Shown: positions 17,599 through 27,758 of the stretch, one piece after another
Layout: each line of letters starts with the position of its first letter
How positions within the stretch are numbered: position 1 is the first letter of the stretch
Assembly (NCBI RefSeq): GCF_014698475.1
Contig: NZ_JACJTB010000028.1
Span: 23,198-87,197, forward strand
Source: Nostoc spongiaeforme FACHB-130
GTDB taxonomy: Bacteria; Cyanobacteriota; Cyanobacteriia; Cyanobacteriales; Nostocaceae
Length of the DNA: 64,000 nt
Direction: 5' to 3'
Made by a program: the position numbers and the translations under genes
Notes under the pieces: model-generated
Databases searched by the model: none
The model's input: the letters and a program-made list of their open reading frames with translations, nothing else
Told to the model about the DNA's origin: nothing

Positions 17599-19038
17599 AT
17601 GAGTGCCACTGTCAAATCCCTAGTTAACCAACCCTACAAGTACGGCTTTGTCACCGAAATTGAAGCCGATACCATCCCGCGTGGACTCAATGAAGACGTT
17701 ATCCGCTTGATTTCCGCGAAGAAGAACGAGCCGGAATTCATGCTGGAGTTCCGTCTGAGAGCCTATCGCCAGTGGCTAAAAATGACAGAACCAACCTGGC
17801 CTAGCGTTAAATATCCGCCAATTAATTATCAGGATATCATTTACTATTCTGCGCCCAAGCAAAAGAAAGAAAAACTCAACAGCTTGGACGAAGTAGATCC
17901 GACACTCCTGGAAACCTTCGAGAAACTGGGTATTCCCCTTTCTGAACAAAAGCGACTGGCCAATGTCGCCGTAGATGCGATTTTTGATAGCGTTTCTGTA
18001 GCTACAACCTTCAAAGAAAAATTAGCTAAAGATGGCGTTATCTTCTGTTCCATTTCTGAAGCACTGCGGGAACATCCAGAGTTAATCAAAAAATATTTGG
18101 GTAGTGTTGTCCCCATTGCTGACAATTATTTTGCAGCTTTAAACGCTGCTGTTTTCAGTGATGGTTCCTTTGTCTACATTCCCAAAGGCGTGAAATGTCC
18201 AATGGAATTGTCTACCTACTTCCGCATCAACTCTGGCGATACGGGACAATTTGAACGGACTTTGATTGTGGCTGAAGAAGGTAGCTATGTTTCTTACCTG
18301 GAAGGTTGCACCGCGCCAATGTACGATAGCAACCAACTCCACGCCGCAGTTGTCGAACTTGTGGCTTTGGATAACGCGGAAATTAAATATTCTACCGTGC
18401 AGAACTGGTACGCCGGTGATGTTAACGGTAAAGGCGGGATTTATAACTTTGTTACCAAGCGCGGCTTGTGTCAAGGTGTAAATTCTAAGATTTCCTGGAC
18501 TCAGGTAGAAACTGGTTCTGCAATTACTTGGAAGTATCCAAGCTGTGTGTTAGTTGGCGATAATTCTGTGGGTGAATTTTACTCGGTGGCGTTAACCAAC
18601 AATATGCAGCAAGCCGACACCGGGACGAAGATGATTCATGTCGGTAAGAATACTCGCAGTACGATTATTTCTAAAGGAATCTCCGCAGGTAAATCTAGTA
18701 ACAGTTATCGCGGTTTGGTGAAGGTAAATCCCAAGGCTGAAGGCGCAAGAAATTATTCTCAGTGCGACTCGATGCTAATTGGAGATAATGCCCACGCCAA
18801 TACTTTCCCTTATATTCAAGTACAAAATAATACAGCAAAAGTTGAGCATGAAGCTTCAACTTCTAAAATCGGCGAAGATCAGCTATTTTTCTTTGCTCAA
18901 CGTGGCATTTCTGCGGAAGATGCGATTTCGATGATGATTAGCGGCTTCTGTAAGGATGTGTTTAATCAGCTACCTATGGAGTTTGCGGTGGAGGCTGATA
19001 AGTTGTTGAGTTTGAAGTTGGAAGGTAGTGTTGGGTAG
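17599..19038 (+). CDS. sufB: Fe-S cluster scaffold protein SufB
   Basis: 479 residues, the usual SufB length. The C-terminal beta-helix region is well conserved, including [31 protein letters not shown] and [14 protein letters not shown], the last two matching blocks that hold the cysteine and acidic residues used for sulfur transfer and cluster assembly. SufB works with SufC and SufD as a SufBC2D complex receiving sulfur from SufS. First gene of sufBCDS; repression by the divergent SufR is expected. Confidence 0.97.
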   Translation: MSATVKSLVNQPYKYGFVTEIEADTIPRGLNEDVIRLISAKKNEPEFMLEFRLRAYRQWLKMTEPTWPSVKYPPINYQDIIYYSAPKQKKEKLNSLDEVDPTLLETFEKLGIPLSEQKRLANVAVDAIFDSVSVATTFKEKLAKDGVIFCSISEALREHPELIKKYLGSVVPIADNYFAALNAAVFSDGSFVYIPKGVKCPMELSTYFRINSGDTGQFERTLIVAEEGSYVSYLEGCTAPMYDSNQLHAAVVELVALDNAEIKYSTVQNWYAGDVNGKGGIYNFVTKRGLCQGVNSKISWTQVETGSAITWKYPSCVLVGDNSVGEFYSVALTNNMQQADTGTKMIHVGKNTRSTIISKGISAGKSSNSYRGLVKVNPKAEGARNYSQCDSMLIGDNAHANTFPYIQVQNNTAKVEHEASTSKIGEDQLFFFAQRGISAEDAISMMISGFCKDVFNQLPMEFAVEADKLLSLKLEGSVG

Positions 19039-19050
19039 AGATTTTCTTTA

Positions 19051-19103
19051 AACGAACCGCAAAGGGCGCGAAGAGCGCGAAGAAAGAAAGAGAAGAGAGA
19101 GAA
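19051..19103. repeat. AACCGCAAAGGGCGCG-type repeat between sufB and sufC
   Basis: A purine-rich dispersed repeat (GCGCGAAGA units grading into AGAAAGAGA) fills the spacer and supplies the ribosome binding region of sufC. Relatives are found inside sufD (20536-20564) and at the end of pncB. Confidence 0.55.
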
Positions 19104-19106
19104 AAG

Positions 19107-19895
19107 ATGATTATTGAAAATAGTGCAGTTGTGCTGTCGGTGAGAGATTTGACGGCTGAGGTTGGTGGTACGCCGATTCTGAAGGGTGTAAATTTGGAAG
19201 TTCGGGCTGGTGAAATTCATGCCATCATGGGGCCGAATGGTTCTGGTAAGAGTACCTTTTCTAAGGTGTTGTCGGGACATCCGGCGTATACGGTGACTGG
19301 CGGTGAGGTGATTTTCCAAGGGCAGAACCTATTGGAAATGGAACCGGAAGAACGCGCTAGGGCTGGGGTGTTTTTGGCGTTTCAATATCCGCTAGAAATT
19401 CCTGGTGTGAGTAATTTGGATTTCTTGCGGGTGGCTTACAATTCTCGGCGGAAGGCGCAAGGGTTGGAAGAGGTAGACGCATTTGATTTTGATGATTTGA
19501 TTGAGGAAAAGCTGGAAGTTGTGAAAATGAATGCGGCTTTCCTCAACCGCAGTGTGAATGAAGGTTTTTCTGGTGGTGAGAAAAAGCGGAATGAAATTCT
19601 GCAAATGGCTTTGTTAGAGCCAAAGTTGGCAATTCTGGATGAGACAGACTCTGGTTTAGATATTGATGCGCTGAAAATTGTCGCTCATGGGGTGAATCAG
19701 CTGACTAATTCAGAGAATGCGACGATTATGATTACCCACTACCAACGTCTGCTGAACTATATTGTGCCGGATTTCGTTCATGTAATGGCACGCGGCAAAA
19801 TTCTCACCAGTGGCGGTAAGGAACTGGCGTTAGAGTTAGAGTCGCGCGGTTATGACTGGATTTTGGAGGAAAGTGCGGTTGAGGTGGGTGTGTAA
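19107..19895 (+). CDS. sufC: Fe-S cluster assembly ATPase SufC
   Basis: 262 residues, ABC-type ATPase without a membrane partner. Walker [10 protein letters not shown], SufC-specific signature [19 protein letters not shown], Walker [13 protein letters not shown] and switch histidine MITHYQR. It drives the conformational cycle of the SufBCD scaffold. The stop overlaps the sufD start (TAATG), giving translational coupling. Confidence 0.97.
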   Translation: MIIENSAVVLSVRDLTAEVGGTPILKGVNLEVRAGEIHAIMGPNGSGKSTFSKVLSGHPAYTVTGGEVIFQGQNLLEMEPEERARAGVFLAFQYPLEIPGVSNLDFLRVAYNSRRKAQGLEEVDAFDFDDLIEEKLEVVKMNAAFLNRSVNEGFSGGEKKRNEILQMALLEPKLAILDETDSGLDIDALKIVAHGVNQLTNSENATIMITHYQRLLNYIVPDFVHVMARGKILTSGGKELALELESRGYDWILEESAVEVGV

Positions 19896-21256
19896 TGTCT
19901 ATTCAAGTTTCTCCTAGTGCTATTCCTAACTCAGATGCAGTCAGTTTGGTGTCTTCTCTGTTGGATAGAGATGCTTATTTGACTCAGTTGTTAAATCAAG
20001 TCACTGTATCTCAAGCTGATGGGTTAGAGGAATTACGCCAACAAGCTGCAAATTGGGTACGTCACTCTACTATCCCCACTACCCGCGAGGAAGAATGGCG
20101 GTTTACTGATTTGTCTGATTTGCGGGGTGTGGAATTCCAGAAGGCGCAGCCAGTTAATAATGTAGAGAAGTTAAATGTAACATCGCTGACTGATAATCGG
20201 TTGGTGTTTGTTAATGGTGTTTATGCGCCGGAGTTATCTGCTGTTAATTTACCTGATGGTATTTTAGTTGGTAATTTAACTGGTTTAACAGTTGCAGGCG
20301 ATCGCATCCGCAAATATCTCGCTCAAGCTGAGGGCGCTTTGGAAGTATTCACGGCTCTCAATACTGCTGGTTTAACGGATGCAGCAGTTGTATGGGTGGG
20401 TAAAAATGTCGTGGTTGACACACCTATTCATCTGCTGTTTATTTCGGTTGCTGGGGAGACGGCGACTATTTCTCAGCCGCGTTGTTTGGTGGTGGCGGAA
20501 ACTGGTTCGCAGGTGACTTTGGTGGAAGAGTTTACGAACCGCCGAGGCGCAGAGGGCGCGGAGGATAAGAGTTATTTTACTAATGCGGTGACGGAGGTTT
20601 GGATTGGTGAGAATGCTGAGGTGAGCCATACAAGGGTTGAGCTAGAAGGTGCTGAGGCGTTTCACATCGGGAAGACTGCTGTGAACCAAGCTCGTTATAG
20701 TCGCTATACCTGTAATGCTTTTAGTTTGGGTGCAAAGTTATCGCGGCACAATTTAGAGATTTTGCAAACTGGTGAGCAAACTGAAACTACGCTCAACGGT
20801 TTGGCGATGATATCTGGGAAACAGGTGGCGGATACCCATAGTGCGATCGCTCTCAATTATCCTTATGGTAAAAGTGAACAATTGCACAAATGTATTGTTG
20901 GCGATCGCGCTCATGCGATATTCAATGGTAAAGTATTTGTACCTAAACCCGCCCAGTTAACTGACGCAGCCCAATTAAATCGCAATTTACTGCTATCCTC
21001 CAAAGCGCGAGTAGATACCAAACCCCAATTAGAAATTACCGCCGATAACGTCAAATGCGCTCACGGTGCAACTGTGAGTCAGTTAGAAGATGATGAAATC
21101 TTCTACTTACAAAGCCGAGGAATTGATGAAAGTGCAGCGCGTAATTTATTAATTAACGCCTTCGCCGCCGAAATCATCAACAAAGTTCCCCTGGCTTCTC
21201 TCAGAGACATATTGCTAAACACCGTCACTAGTTTTAAGTCTTTGACTAATGACTAA
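19895..21256 (+). CDS. sufD: Fe-S cluster assembly protein SufD
   Basis: 453 residues, paralogue of SufB. Conserved C-terminal blocks are NGLAMISGKQVADTHSAIALNYPYG, KIDTKPQLEI-like RVDTKPQLEI and NVKCAHGATVSQLEDDEIFYLQSRG (each seen in the frame). Two oddities: residues about 214-225 (TNRRGAEGAED) are encoded by a dispersed AACCGC-CGAGGCGCAGAG repeat inserted in frame, and the last residues LTND and the stop come from a TGACTAA heptamer array. The start overlaps the end of sufC. Confidence 0.95.
   Translation: MSIQVSPSAIPNSDAVSLVSSLLDRDAYLTQLLNQVTVSQADGLEELRQQAANWVRHSTIPTTREEEWRFTDLSDLRGVEFQKAQPVNNVEKLNVTSLTDNRLVFVNGVYAPELSAVNLPDGILVGNLTGLTVAGDRIRKYLAQAEGALEVFTALNTAGLTDAAVVWVGKNVVVDTPIHLLFISVAGETATISQPRCLVVAETGSQVTLVEEFTNRRGAEGAEDKSYFTNAVTEVWIGENAEVSHTRVELEGAEAFHIGKTAVNQARYSRYTCNAFSLGAKLSRHNLEILQTGEQTETTLNGLAMISGKQVADTHSAIALNYPYGKSEQLHKCIVGDRAHAIFNGKVFVPKPAQLTDAAQLNRNLLLSSKARVDTKPQLEITADNVKCAHGATVSQLEDDEIFYLQSRGIDESAARNLLINAFAAEIINKVPLASLRDILLNTVTSFKSLTND
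20536..20564. repeat. In-frame dispersed repeat inside sufD
   Basis: A GAACCGCCGAGGCGCAGAG-type unit, common between genes of Nostoc relatives, translated here as NRRGAEGAED in a region between beta-strands of the scaffold domain. Confidence 0.65.
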
Positions 21257-21285
21257 TGACTAATAACTAATGACTATTGACTAAT
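21243..21285. repeat. TGACTAA heptamer tandem repeat
   Basis: About six degenerate copies of TGACTAA running from the end of sufD to just before sufS. The first copies provide the sufD stop codon. Confidence 0.85.
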
Positions 21286-21290
21286 TACCA

Positions 21291-22553
21291 ATGACTTTTA
21301 CAGCTACCAAAACCCTCGCCGATAAAGTCCGTGCTGACTTCCCGATATTACATCAGGAAGTCAATGGTAAACCCTTGGTTTATCTCGATAATGCGGCGAC
21401 ATCGCAAAAACCCTTGCTGGTATTAAATGCCCTACGGAATTATTACGAGCAGTACAATGCTAATGTGCATCGTGGCGCTCATACCTTGAGTGCTAAAGCC
21501 ACTGATGCGTATGAAGCAGCACGCGATAAAATTGCCAAATTTATTAATGCTGCATCGCGTCAAGAAATCGTCTACACCCGCAACGCTAGCGAAGCGATTA
21601 ATTTAGTTGCTTATAGCTGGGGAATGAACAATTTGCAGCCAGGCGATGAAATTATTCTGTCGGTGATGGAACACCACAGCAATATTGTACCTTGGCAATT
21701 TGTGGCACAAAAAACGGGTGCAGTTCTGAAATTTGTGGAACTAACACCAGAACAAACTTTTGATTTAGAACAGTTTAAACAACTGATTTCTGAGAAAACA
21801 AAACTGGTTTCAATTGTTCATGTTTCTAACACTTTGGGTTGTATTAACCCAGTGAAAGAAATTGCTGATATTACTCACAGATACGGTGCGAAATTCTTAA
21901 TTGATGCTTGTCAAAGTGTACCTCACATGCCTGTGGATGTGCAGGAAATAGGCTGTGATTGGTTGGTGGCTTCGGGACATAAAATGTGTGCGCCAACCGG
22001 CATAGGCTTTTTATATGGCAAGCTGCAATTGTTAGAAGCAATGCCACCATTTTTTGGCGGTGGTGAAATGATTGCCGAGGTATATTTAGATCATTCTACT
22101 TATGCCGAATTACCCCATAAATTTGAAGCCGGAACACCTGCAATTGGAGAAGCGATCGCACTTGGTGCTGCGATAGACTATCTATCAAGTATTGGTATGG
22201 ATAAAATTCATGCCTATGAAGCGGAGTTAACTGCTTATTTATTCCAACAATTAGCGAAAATTCCCCAAATTCGCATTTACGGCCCCAAACCTGATGCTAA
22301 TGGTGAGGTTAGAGCCGCTTTAGCTGCATTCACAGTTGCAGATATCCACGCCAACGACTTATCTACATTATTAGATCAAGAAGGCGTTGCTATCCGTTCT
22401 GGACATCACTGCACCCAACCATTACACCGCTATTTAGGTTTACCAGCAACCGCACGGGTAAGTTTTTCTTTCTACAATACCCGCGCAGAAATTGACGTAT
22501 TCATCAAAGCATTGAAGGAAACTATTGATTTCTTTGCTGGTATTTTTGGTTAG
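21291..22553 (+). CDS. sufS: Cysteine desulfurase SufS (group II)
   Basis: 420 residues. The pyridoxal-phosphate lysine is in [12 protein letters not shown], and the active-site cysteine is in [16 protein letters not shown], the short-loop arrangement of group II desulfurases. It takes sulfur from cysteine to a persulfide for SufBCD. No SufE-like acceptor gene is next to it. Last gene of the operon, separated from sufD by a 34-base repeat. Confidence 0.96.
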   Translation: MTFTATKTLADKVRADFPILHQEVNGKPLVYLDNAATSQKPLLVLNALRNYYEQYNANVHRGAHTLSAKATDAYEAARDKIAKFINAASRQEIVYTRNASEAINLVAYSWGMNNLQPGDEIILSVMEHHSNIVPWQFVAQKTGAVLKFVELTPEQTFDLEQFKQLISEKTKLVSIVHVSNTLGCINPVKEIADITHRYGAKFLIDACQSVPHMPVDVQEIGCDWLVASGHKMCAPTGIGFLYGKLQLLEAMPPFFGGGEMIAEVYLDHSTYAELPHKFEAGTPAIGEAIALGAAIDYLSSIGMDKIHAYEAELTAYLFQQLAKIPQIRIYGPKPDANGEVRAALAAFTVADIHANDLSTLLDQEGVAIRSGHHCTQPLHRYLGLPATARVSFSFYNTRAEIDVFIKALKETIDFFAGIFG

Positions 22554-22581
22554 TCTTATACACTACATAAATAATATAAGC

Positions 22582-22610
22582 AGGGGCGAGCGGTTGTTCG
22601 CCCTTGTTTT
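22582..22610 (+). terminator. suf operon terminator
   Basis: GGGCGA (22584-22589) and TCGCCC (22598-22603), extendable by a wobble pair, followed by TTGTTTTT. About 30 bases past sufS. Confidence 0.65.
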
Positions 22611-22687
22611 TCATAAATATTGTTTTAGTTAAAAATTAAGTCTGATGTAGGTTTGGTGGAGAAATGGGATTTAACATTATCAAGACT

Positions 22688-22719
22688 TTGTTGGGTTTCG
22701 CTATCGCTACACCCAACCT
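22688..22719. repeat. GTTGGGTTTCGC...ACCCAAC hairpin repeat
   Basis: A dispersed cyanobacterial repeat able to form a GTTGGGT/ACCCAAC stem. It lies between the convergent sufS and kinase genes and may serve both as a transcription stop. Confidence 0.5.
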
Positions 22720-22728
22720 ACTTTTCTG

Positions 22729-24066
22729 TCACCTATTATTGTTAACTCTGACTGGAATTTCAATGATAAATTCTGCTCCCTTATCTGGTTCAGATTTGAC
22801 AGAAATAGTGCCATGATGACTTTCGATAATTTGATAGCTAATCGCTAAACCTAAACCAGTACCTTTGTTTACAGGTTTAGTGGTAAAGAAAGGGTCGAAT
22901 ATTTTACTTTGAATTTCTGGATCAATTCCAGAACCATTATCGATAATTCTAACTTTGATAGTTTCTGTTTCTGTCGCTTCTGTTTTAATAATGATTTGCT
23001 TTTGATTTTCAGATTTTTTACTTTCTAACAAAGCATCAATCGCATTATTAATAATATTACTAAAAGCTTGATTTAATTGGGCTGCGTAACATTCAACTAG
23101 TGGTAATTTTGAGTATTCTTTAACTATATTTATTTCTTGTTTAAGACGATGATTTAATAAAGATAATGTACTTTCAATACCTTCATGAATATTGACAGCT
23201 TTTCTATCAGCTTGATCAAGGCGAGCAAAGTTTCTTAAAGAAAGTATAATATCTTTAATTCTGTCAGTTCCAACTCTCATAGAAGAGATAATTTTTTGAA
23301 AGTCATCTACGATAAAATCTAAGTCCATATCACCAATTTTAGCTTGAATCAACTGTTCAGCTTCGGGATATTCTTTTTGATAGATGTCAACTATTCTTAA
23401 AATAGTATGAATATGTTCGTTGAGATAATTAAAATTACCATGAATAAAACTCACGGGATTATTAATTTCATGAGCTAAACCCGCAACCATTCTGCCTAAG
23501 CTAGACATTTTTTCTGTTTGAATGAGTTGCACTTGAGTTGTTTGCAATTTATGGAGTGTATTTTCGAGTTCTTGTGCTTGCAGTTTCGCTGTTGCTGTGG
23601 CAGTAGAGAGCGCCTTAAAATTATTGTAAGCTTTGGAATGATAACGAACGCGGGCAATTAATTCTATAGCATCTGGTAACTTAATTAGGTAGTCGTTAGC
23701 TCCCGCAGCAAAGGCTTCAGCTTTGAGTATTGGTTCTTCTTTACTGGATAACATAATGATGGGAACTTCCCGCGTTGATGGATGAGAACGAAACCAACGC
23801 AACAGCATTAAGCCATCCATATCTGGCATAATTAAATCTAACAAAATGACTGTTGGCTCAATAGCGATCGCACTTTGCAAAGCCTGTGATGGCTCACTAA
23901 CATAATTACAAGTGATATCAGGCTCCTTCGCAATCATGCGATTAATTGCTTCACCAAAGATTGCCTGATCATCAATTAACAAAATCTTGACATCTTCGGT
24001 TTGCAATTTTAATTCATCAAGCAAATTTGGTGATGCTAACTGCATATTTAAATTAGGTAATAGCAT
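22729..24066 (-). CDS. Response-regulator / histidine-kinase hybrid (likely output of the Che cluster)
   Basis: 445 residues. A receiver domain comes first (27-145; Asp32-Asp33, phospho-acceptor Asp77 in LLDLIMPDMDG, Lys129), then a short coiled coil, a HisKA segment with His199 in GLAHEINNPV and a complete HATPase (NIINNAIDAL, IIDNGSGI, FFTTKPVNKGTGLGL). There is no membrane segment, so it is cytoplasmic and probably driven through its receiver. It is the last gene of the chemosensory cluster, 342 bases past cheB, at the place where Wsp clusters carry the diguanylate cyclase. It may be transcribed separately. Confidence 0.93.
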   Translation of the reverse strand: MLLPNLNMQLASPNLLDELKLQTEDVKILLIDDQAIFGEAINRMIAKEPDITCNYVSEPSQALQSAIAIEPTVILLDLIMPDMDGLMLLRWFRSHPSTREVPIIMLSSKEEPILKAEAFAAGANDYLIKLPDAIELIARVRYHSKAYNNFKALSTATATAKLQAQELENTLHKLQTTQVQLIQTEKMSSLGRMVAGLAHEINNPVSFIHGNFNYLNEHIHTILRIVDIYQKEYPEAEQLIQAKIGDMDLDFIVDDFQKIISSMRVGTDRIKDIILSLRNFARLDQADRKAVNIHEGIESTLSLLNHRLKQEINIVKEYSKLPLVECYAAQLNQAFSNIINNAIDALLESKKSENQKQIIIKTEATETETIKVRIIDNGSGIDPEIQSKIFDPFFTTKPVNKGTGLGLAISYQIIESHHGTISVKSEPDKGAEFIIEIPVRVNNNR

Positions 24067-24408
24067 TGGATTTTCCTGGCTTTAAGGATGTGGATATTGA
24101 GTTAGGGGTGAGGAATTATAGTGTTTGTGAATCTAATAACTAACAAATTCATCTGCGTTTATCTGCGGTTAATTATTCTGGCTGTAGCTCACTAGGTGAA
24201 AAAAGGCTATATTAGTTTAAAAAAAGTATTTAAATCTATAATATTTGTGAATTTATTATAACTTAATATAAATGAAAGTAAATATGACTTTAGATATAAG
24301 TAGTTTCAAATTAATCCATTTAACAACAAATTAAAAATCAGAAATATTCAGTATTTTTTCAGAAAAAATCTAGTAGATTTACTATGGTTAAATTGATTTA
24401 ATTGAGAT
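24067..24408. other. AT-rich spacer between cheB and the hybrid kinase
   Basis: About 340 bases with no reading frame, repeat or hairpin of note; probably holds a promoter for the hybrid kinase. Confidence 0.45.
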
Positions 24409-25404
24409 TTAGATAGCCGATATCCGTAATATCTTGGCACAAGCAGAAGCGATCGCATCAACTGGTAAAACTTCCACAGCCGCTTTTAATTCCACAGCCG
24501 CTTTTGGCATTCCATAAACAATACAAGTTTCTTGATTTTGGGCGATGGTATGCCAACCTGCATCGCGTAAAACCTTCAAACCTTGAGCGCCATCTCGTCC
24601 CATTCCAGTCAGTAATACCCCAATTCCTGAACTTAGCCAATGTTTTGCCACACTTTGAAATAAAACATCAATGGATGGACGATAAAGGCAATTGGCTGGT
24701 TGTTCCGCATAATCAAAACTCAAGTTACTCGTCATCACCAAATGATTATTTGTCCCAGCCAAAAAAATTTTTCCTGGTTGTGGTCTAGAACCTGTAGTTG
24801 CTATTTCCACAGGTAAGAGAACTTGTTCATTTAACCAAGCTGCAAAACCTGAAGCAAATTGAGCATCTAAATGCTGCACAATCACAATAGCAGCTGCAAA
24901 ATTCTGGGGAAATTGGGACAGAATCTTCACCAATGCTTGGGGGCCGCCAGTGGAAGCACCAATGACAATTAATGGTGGTAATAATTTCGGCAAAGATGGC
25001 AGTTTTTTGACTGTTCGCACCTGGGGAGATTTACCAAGTAATTTAGCGATGGTACGAATTTTGTTTAACAGCCCTGTGCTACCCTCAGCAGGTGTATTGA
25101 TAGCATCTAAAGCACCATAGTGCATTGCTTCCAAGACTTTAGCCGCATAGCGATTAATACTAGCGGTGACAATAATAATTGCACAGGGCGACTGACTCAT
25201 AATTCGCCTTGTGGCTTCCACTCCATCCATACAAGGCATCAAAATATCCATCAAAATTAAGTCAGGTGTATCAACTGCACATTTTCTCACCGCTTCTGCA
25301 CCATCGTAAGCCACCCAAGCCAAATCATAATCTGGGATTGTAGCTAAGATTCGCCGCAGTGCTTCCACCATCATCCGCATATCGTTGACAATGGCAATTC
25401 TCAT
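24409..25404 (-). CDS. cheB: Protein-glutamate methylesterase CheB (WspF-like)
   Basis: 331 residues: receiver domain (Asp53 in LILMDILMPCMDG) and methylesterase domain with catalytic Ser151 in GASTGGPQ, His178 in VQHLD and Asp270 in GMGRDGA. It removes methyl groups from the receptors, and phosphorylation by CheA activates it. The upstream spacer to cheA is a long GGGGAGT tandem repeat. Confidence 0.95.
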   Translation of the reverse strand: MRIAIVNDMRMMVEALRRILATIPDYDLAWVAYDGAEAVRKCAVDTPDLILMDILMPCMDGVEATRRIMSQSPCAIIIVTASINRYAAKVLEAMHYGALDAINTPAEGSTGLLNKIRTIAKLLGKSPQVRTVKKLPSLPKLLPPLIVIGASTGGPQALVKILSQFPQNFAAAIVIVQHLDAQFASGFAAWLNEQVLLPVEIATTGSRPQPGKIFLAGTNNHLVMTSNLSFDYAEQPANCLYRPSIDVLFQSVAKHWLSSGIGVLLTGMGRDGAQGLKVLRDAGWHTIAQNQETCIVYGMPKAAVELKAAVEVLPVDAIASACAKILRISAI

Positions 25405-25407
25405 AAA

Positions 25408-25498
25408 GTGGGGAGTGGGGAGTGGGGAGTGGAACGTGGGGAATGAGGAGTGGGGAATGAGGGGTGGGGAGTGGGGAGTGGGGAATGGGGAGTAGGGT
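25408..25498. repeat. GTGGGGA tandem array
   Basis: Around a dozen degenerate heptamers (GTGGGGA, ATGAGGA, ATGGGGA). It separates cheA from cheB and starts three bases before the cheB start codon, so it contributes the purine-rich ribosome binding region. Confidence 0.85.
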
Positions 25499-25541
25499 AA
25501 GAAATTTTCATATCTTGTTGGTGAATGCCGTTTATATAGTC

Positions 25542-27758
25542 TTAACCCTGACCAATCAGGTCAATTACGGCTTGTAATAAAGTGTCATCATGAAAGCTAC
25601 TTTTGGTGAGATAATAGTCTGCACCTGCTTCTAAGCCTTGAATACGGTCTTCTTGGCGGTCTTTGTAAGAAACAATAATCACGGGGATGTTTTTTAGTTG
25701 GGGATGAGTTTTGATTTGACTGGTGAGTTCAAAACCATTCATCCTGGGCATATCAATATCTGTAATCACTAAATCATAATTACCATCGCGCAGGGCGTTC
25801 CAACCATCCATCCCATTGACAGCGACATCAACTTGGTAATTGTGATTTTCTAAAAGCTTGCGTTCCATTTCCCGGACAGTAATTGAATCATCTACAACTA
25901 ATATACGCTTGTGAGTTTTGCTCAATGTCTGCTGTGTTGATTGATTCACCTGACTCAGTTGACCACTAGCAACCACCTTGGTCATAGAACGAACTAAATC
26001 TTCAACATCGATAATCAATACTGGATTCCCATTATCCATGAGGGCGGCGGCGCTAATGTTGGGAATTTTCCCCAGTCTGGAATCTAAAGGTCGGACAACT
26101 AAAGTGTATTCACCAATAAAGCGGTCAACAACTAATCCATAATGATGGAGGCGATCGCTAATCACCACCACAGCTAATGACTCTGGATTTGCCGCAGTTA
26201 ATGGTAACTCAAAAACTTGCCGCGCGGAAATCAATTCTACTGGTTGATGATTCAGCCAAAAAAACGGGCGATTTTCTGACAGCGCAATTTCTGATGGTGA
26301 TAACATCAAAACTTGGTCAATTCGGGTTAACCCAAAGGCGTAAGGTTCCTCTGCAATCTCCACTAATAAGGTACGCACAATAGATAAAGTCAGGGGTAAC
26401 TGCAAATAGAAACTCATCCCTGTTCCTGGTTGAGAAACTGCCCTGACTGTGCCGCCAACTTCCCGCACGGTATTATGAACAATATCTAAACCCACACCCC
26501 GTCCAGAAATTTCGGTAATAGTTTGTGTGGTGGAAAATCCTGGTAATAGCAAAAACTCCATTAACTCTGCTTCAGTTAATTGCATAGCCATATCTGCGTT
26601 TACCAGTTGTTTTTTGACAACTTCTTGACGCAAAAACTCCAGATCAATTCCCCGGCCATCATCGGCGATGGTGATAAATAACATCCCCGCCCGATGGACA
26701 ACTTCGATGGTAATTGTGCCTGCTTCTGGTTTACCTTGGACTACCCGTTCTGGGGGAGATTCTATGCCGTGATCAACAGCATTGCGGAGAATTTGTGTTA
26801 AGCAAGCTTCTAATCGTTCCAAAATATCCCGATCTACCAAGGTATGCTGTCCCTTGATTTCGAGGTTCACGCGCTTACCCAACTGTCTGGCTAGGTCACG
26901 TACCATACGCGGAAACCCATGCCAGCCCTCGGCAAAGGGACACATCCGGGTAGTAATTAGTTCTCGATACCAACGATGGGCGAGGTTTTCGGAACGCTGG
27001 GCAAAGGATTCTAACTCTGTGTGTCGATCGCTAATTAAACGGGTACATTCGCTGGTTTTTTGATGTACTGTACTTAAATGTTCTTGAATGTGTTTATCTA
27101 GGGTGCGATCGCTAAATAATTCTTGTAATTTAACTATTAATTTCGATAACTCGATTTGATTGCTTCTGACTTGGACAAATGATTCGGTAAATGATTCTAA
27201 CCATTTGCTGCTAACAATGGTTTCCCCGGCTAATCCCATCAAGCGACTGAGATTATCTGTACTCACCCGCACGGTTTGGTTTTGGGAACTGACTAAGGCT
27301 TCTGGTTGACGGACTTCGAGTGGGGGCGGGGGCTGTATAATATCTTGGGCTGGGATATTCACAGTTGTGGAAATATTGGCGATCGCCTTGACTAAAGCTT
27401 GAATCTGGGGCTGATTTCCTTGTTGTAGTTCGGTATTGGTGGCGATGTTTTGCAACATATCCACCCCTTGCAACAATACATCAATATCATCTGCCGTTAA
27501 ATTCACCTTGCCAACTTGTGCCGCACTAAAACAATCTTCCATCACATGAGCTAAGGTAACGGCTGGTTCAAGTTGAACAATTCTTGCAGCACCTTTAATA
27601 CAATGGGCAGCCCGCATTAAAGCCGCTAATTCTGATTTGGGGTCAGGATTGGTTTCCAGCGCCAGTAAACAATTGTTCAGCACCACAACCTGAGTTGTGA
27701 CTTCCATTTTGAACAAATCAAATAACGATAACTGGCTGAGGTCAGCATTTTCGCTCAT
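25542..27758 (-). CDS. cheA: Hybrid chemotaxis kinase CheA-REC (WspE-like)
   Basis: 738 residues. Order: Hpt domain with phosphorylated His52 (RAAHCIKGAARI), dimerisation region, HATPase (LRNAVDHGIESP, ITIADDGRGID, GRGVGLDIV), CheW-like domain, and a C-terminal receiver from about 617 (VVDDSITVRE, Asp in LVITDIDMPRMNG). A CheA carrying its own receiver is the WspE arrangement. The start overlaps the stop of the upstream cheW (TAATG). Confidence 0.95.
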   Translation of the reverse strand: MSENADLSQLSLFDLFKMEVTTQVVVLNNCLLALETNPDPKSELAALMRAAHCIKGAARIVQLEPAVTLAHVMEDCFSAAQVGKVNLTADDIDVLLQGVDMLQNIATNTELQQGNQPQIQALVKAIANISTTVNIPAQDIIQPPPPLEVRQPEALVSSQNQTVRVSTDNLSRLMGLAGETIVSSKWLESFTESFVQVRSNQIELSKLIVKLQELFSDRTLDKHIQEHLSTVHQKTSECTRLISDRHTELESFAQRSENLAHRWYRELITTRMCPFAEGWHGFPRMVRDLARQLGKRVNLEIKGQHTLVDRDILERLEACLTQILRNAVDHGIESPPERVVQGKPEAGTITIEVVHRAGMLFITIADDGRGIDLEFLRQEVVKKQLVNADMAMQLTEAELMEFLLLPGFSTTQTITEISGRGVGLDIVHNTVREVGGTVRAVSQPGTGMSFYLQLPLTLSIVRTLLVEIAEEPYAFGLTRIDQVLMLSPSEIALSENRPFFWLNHQPVELISARQVFELPLTAANPESLAVVVISDRLHHYGLVVDRFIGEYTLVVRPLDSRLGKIPNISAAALMDNGNPVLIIDVEDLVRSMTKVVASGQLSQVNQSTQQTLSKTHKRILVVDDSITVREMERKLLENHNYQVDVAVNGMDGWNALRDGNYDLVITDIDMPRMNGFELTSQIKTHPQLKNIPVIIVSYKDRQEDRIQGLEAGADYYLTKSSFHDDTLLQAVIDLIGQG

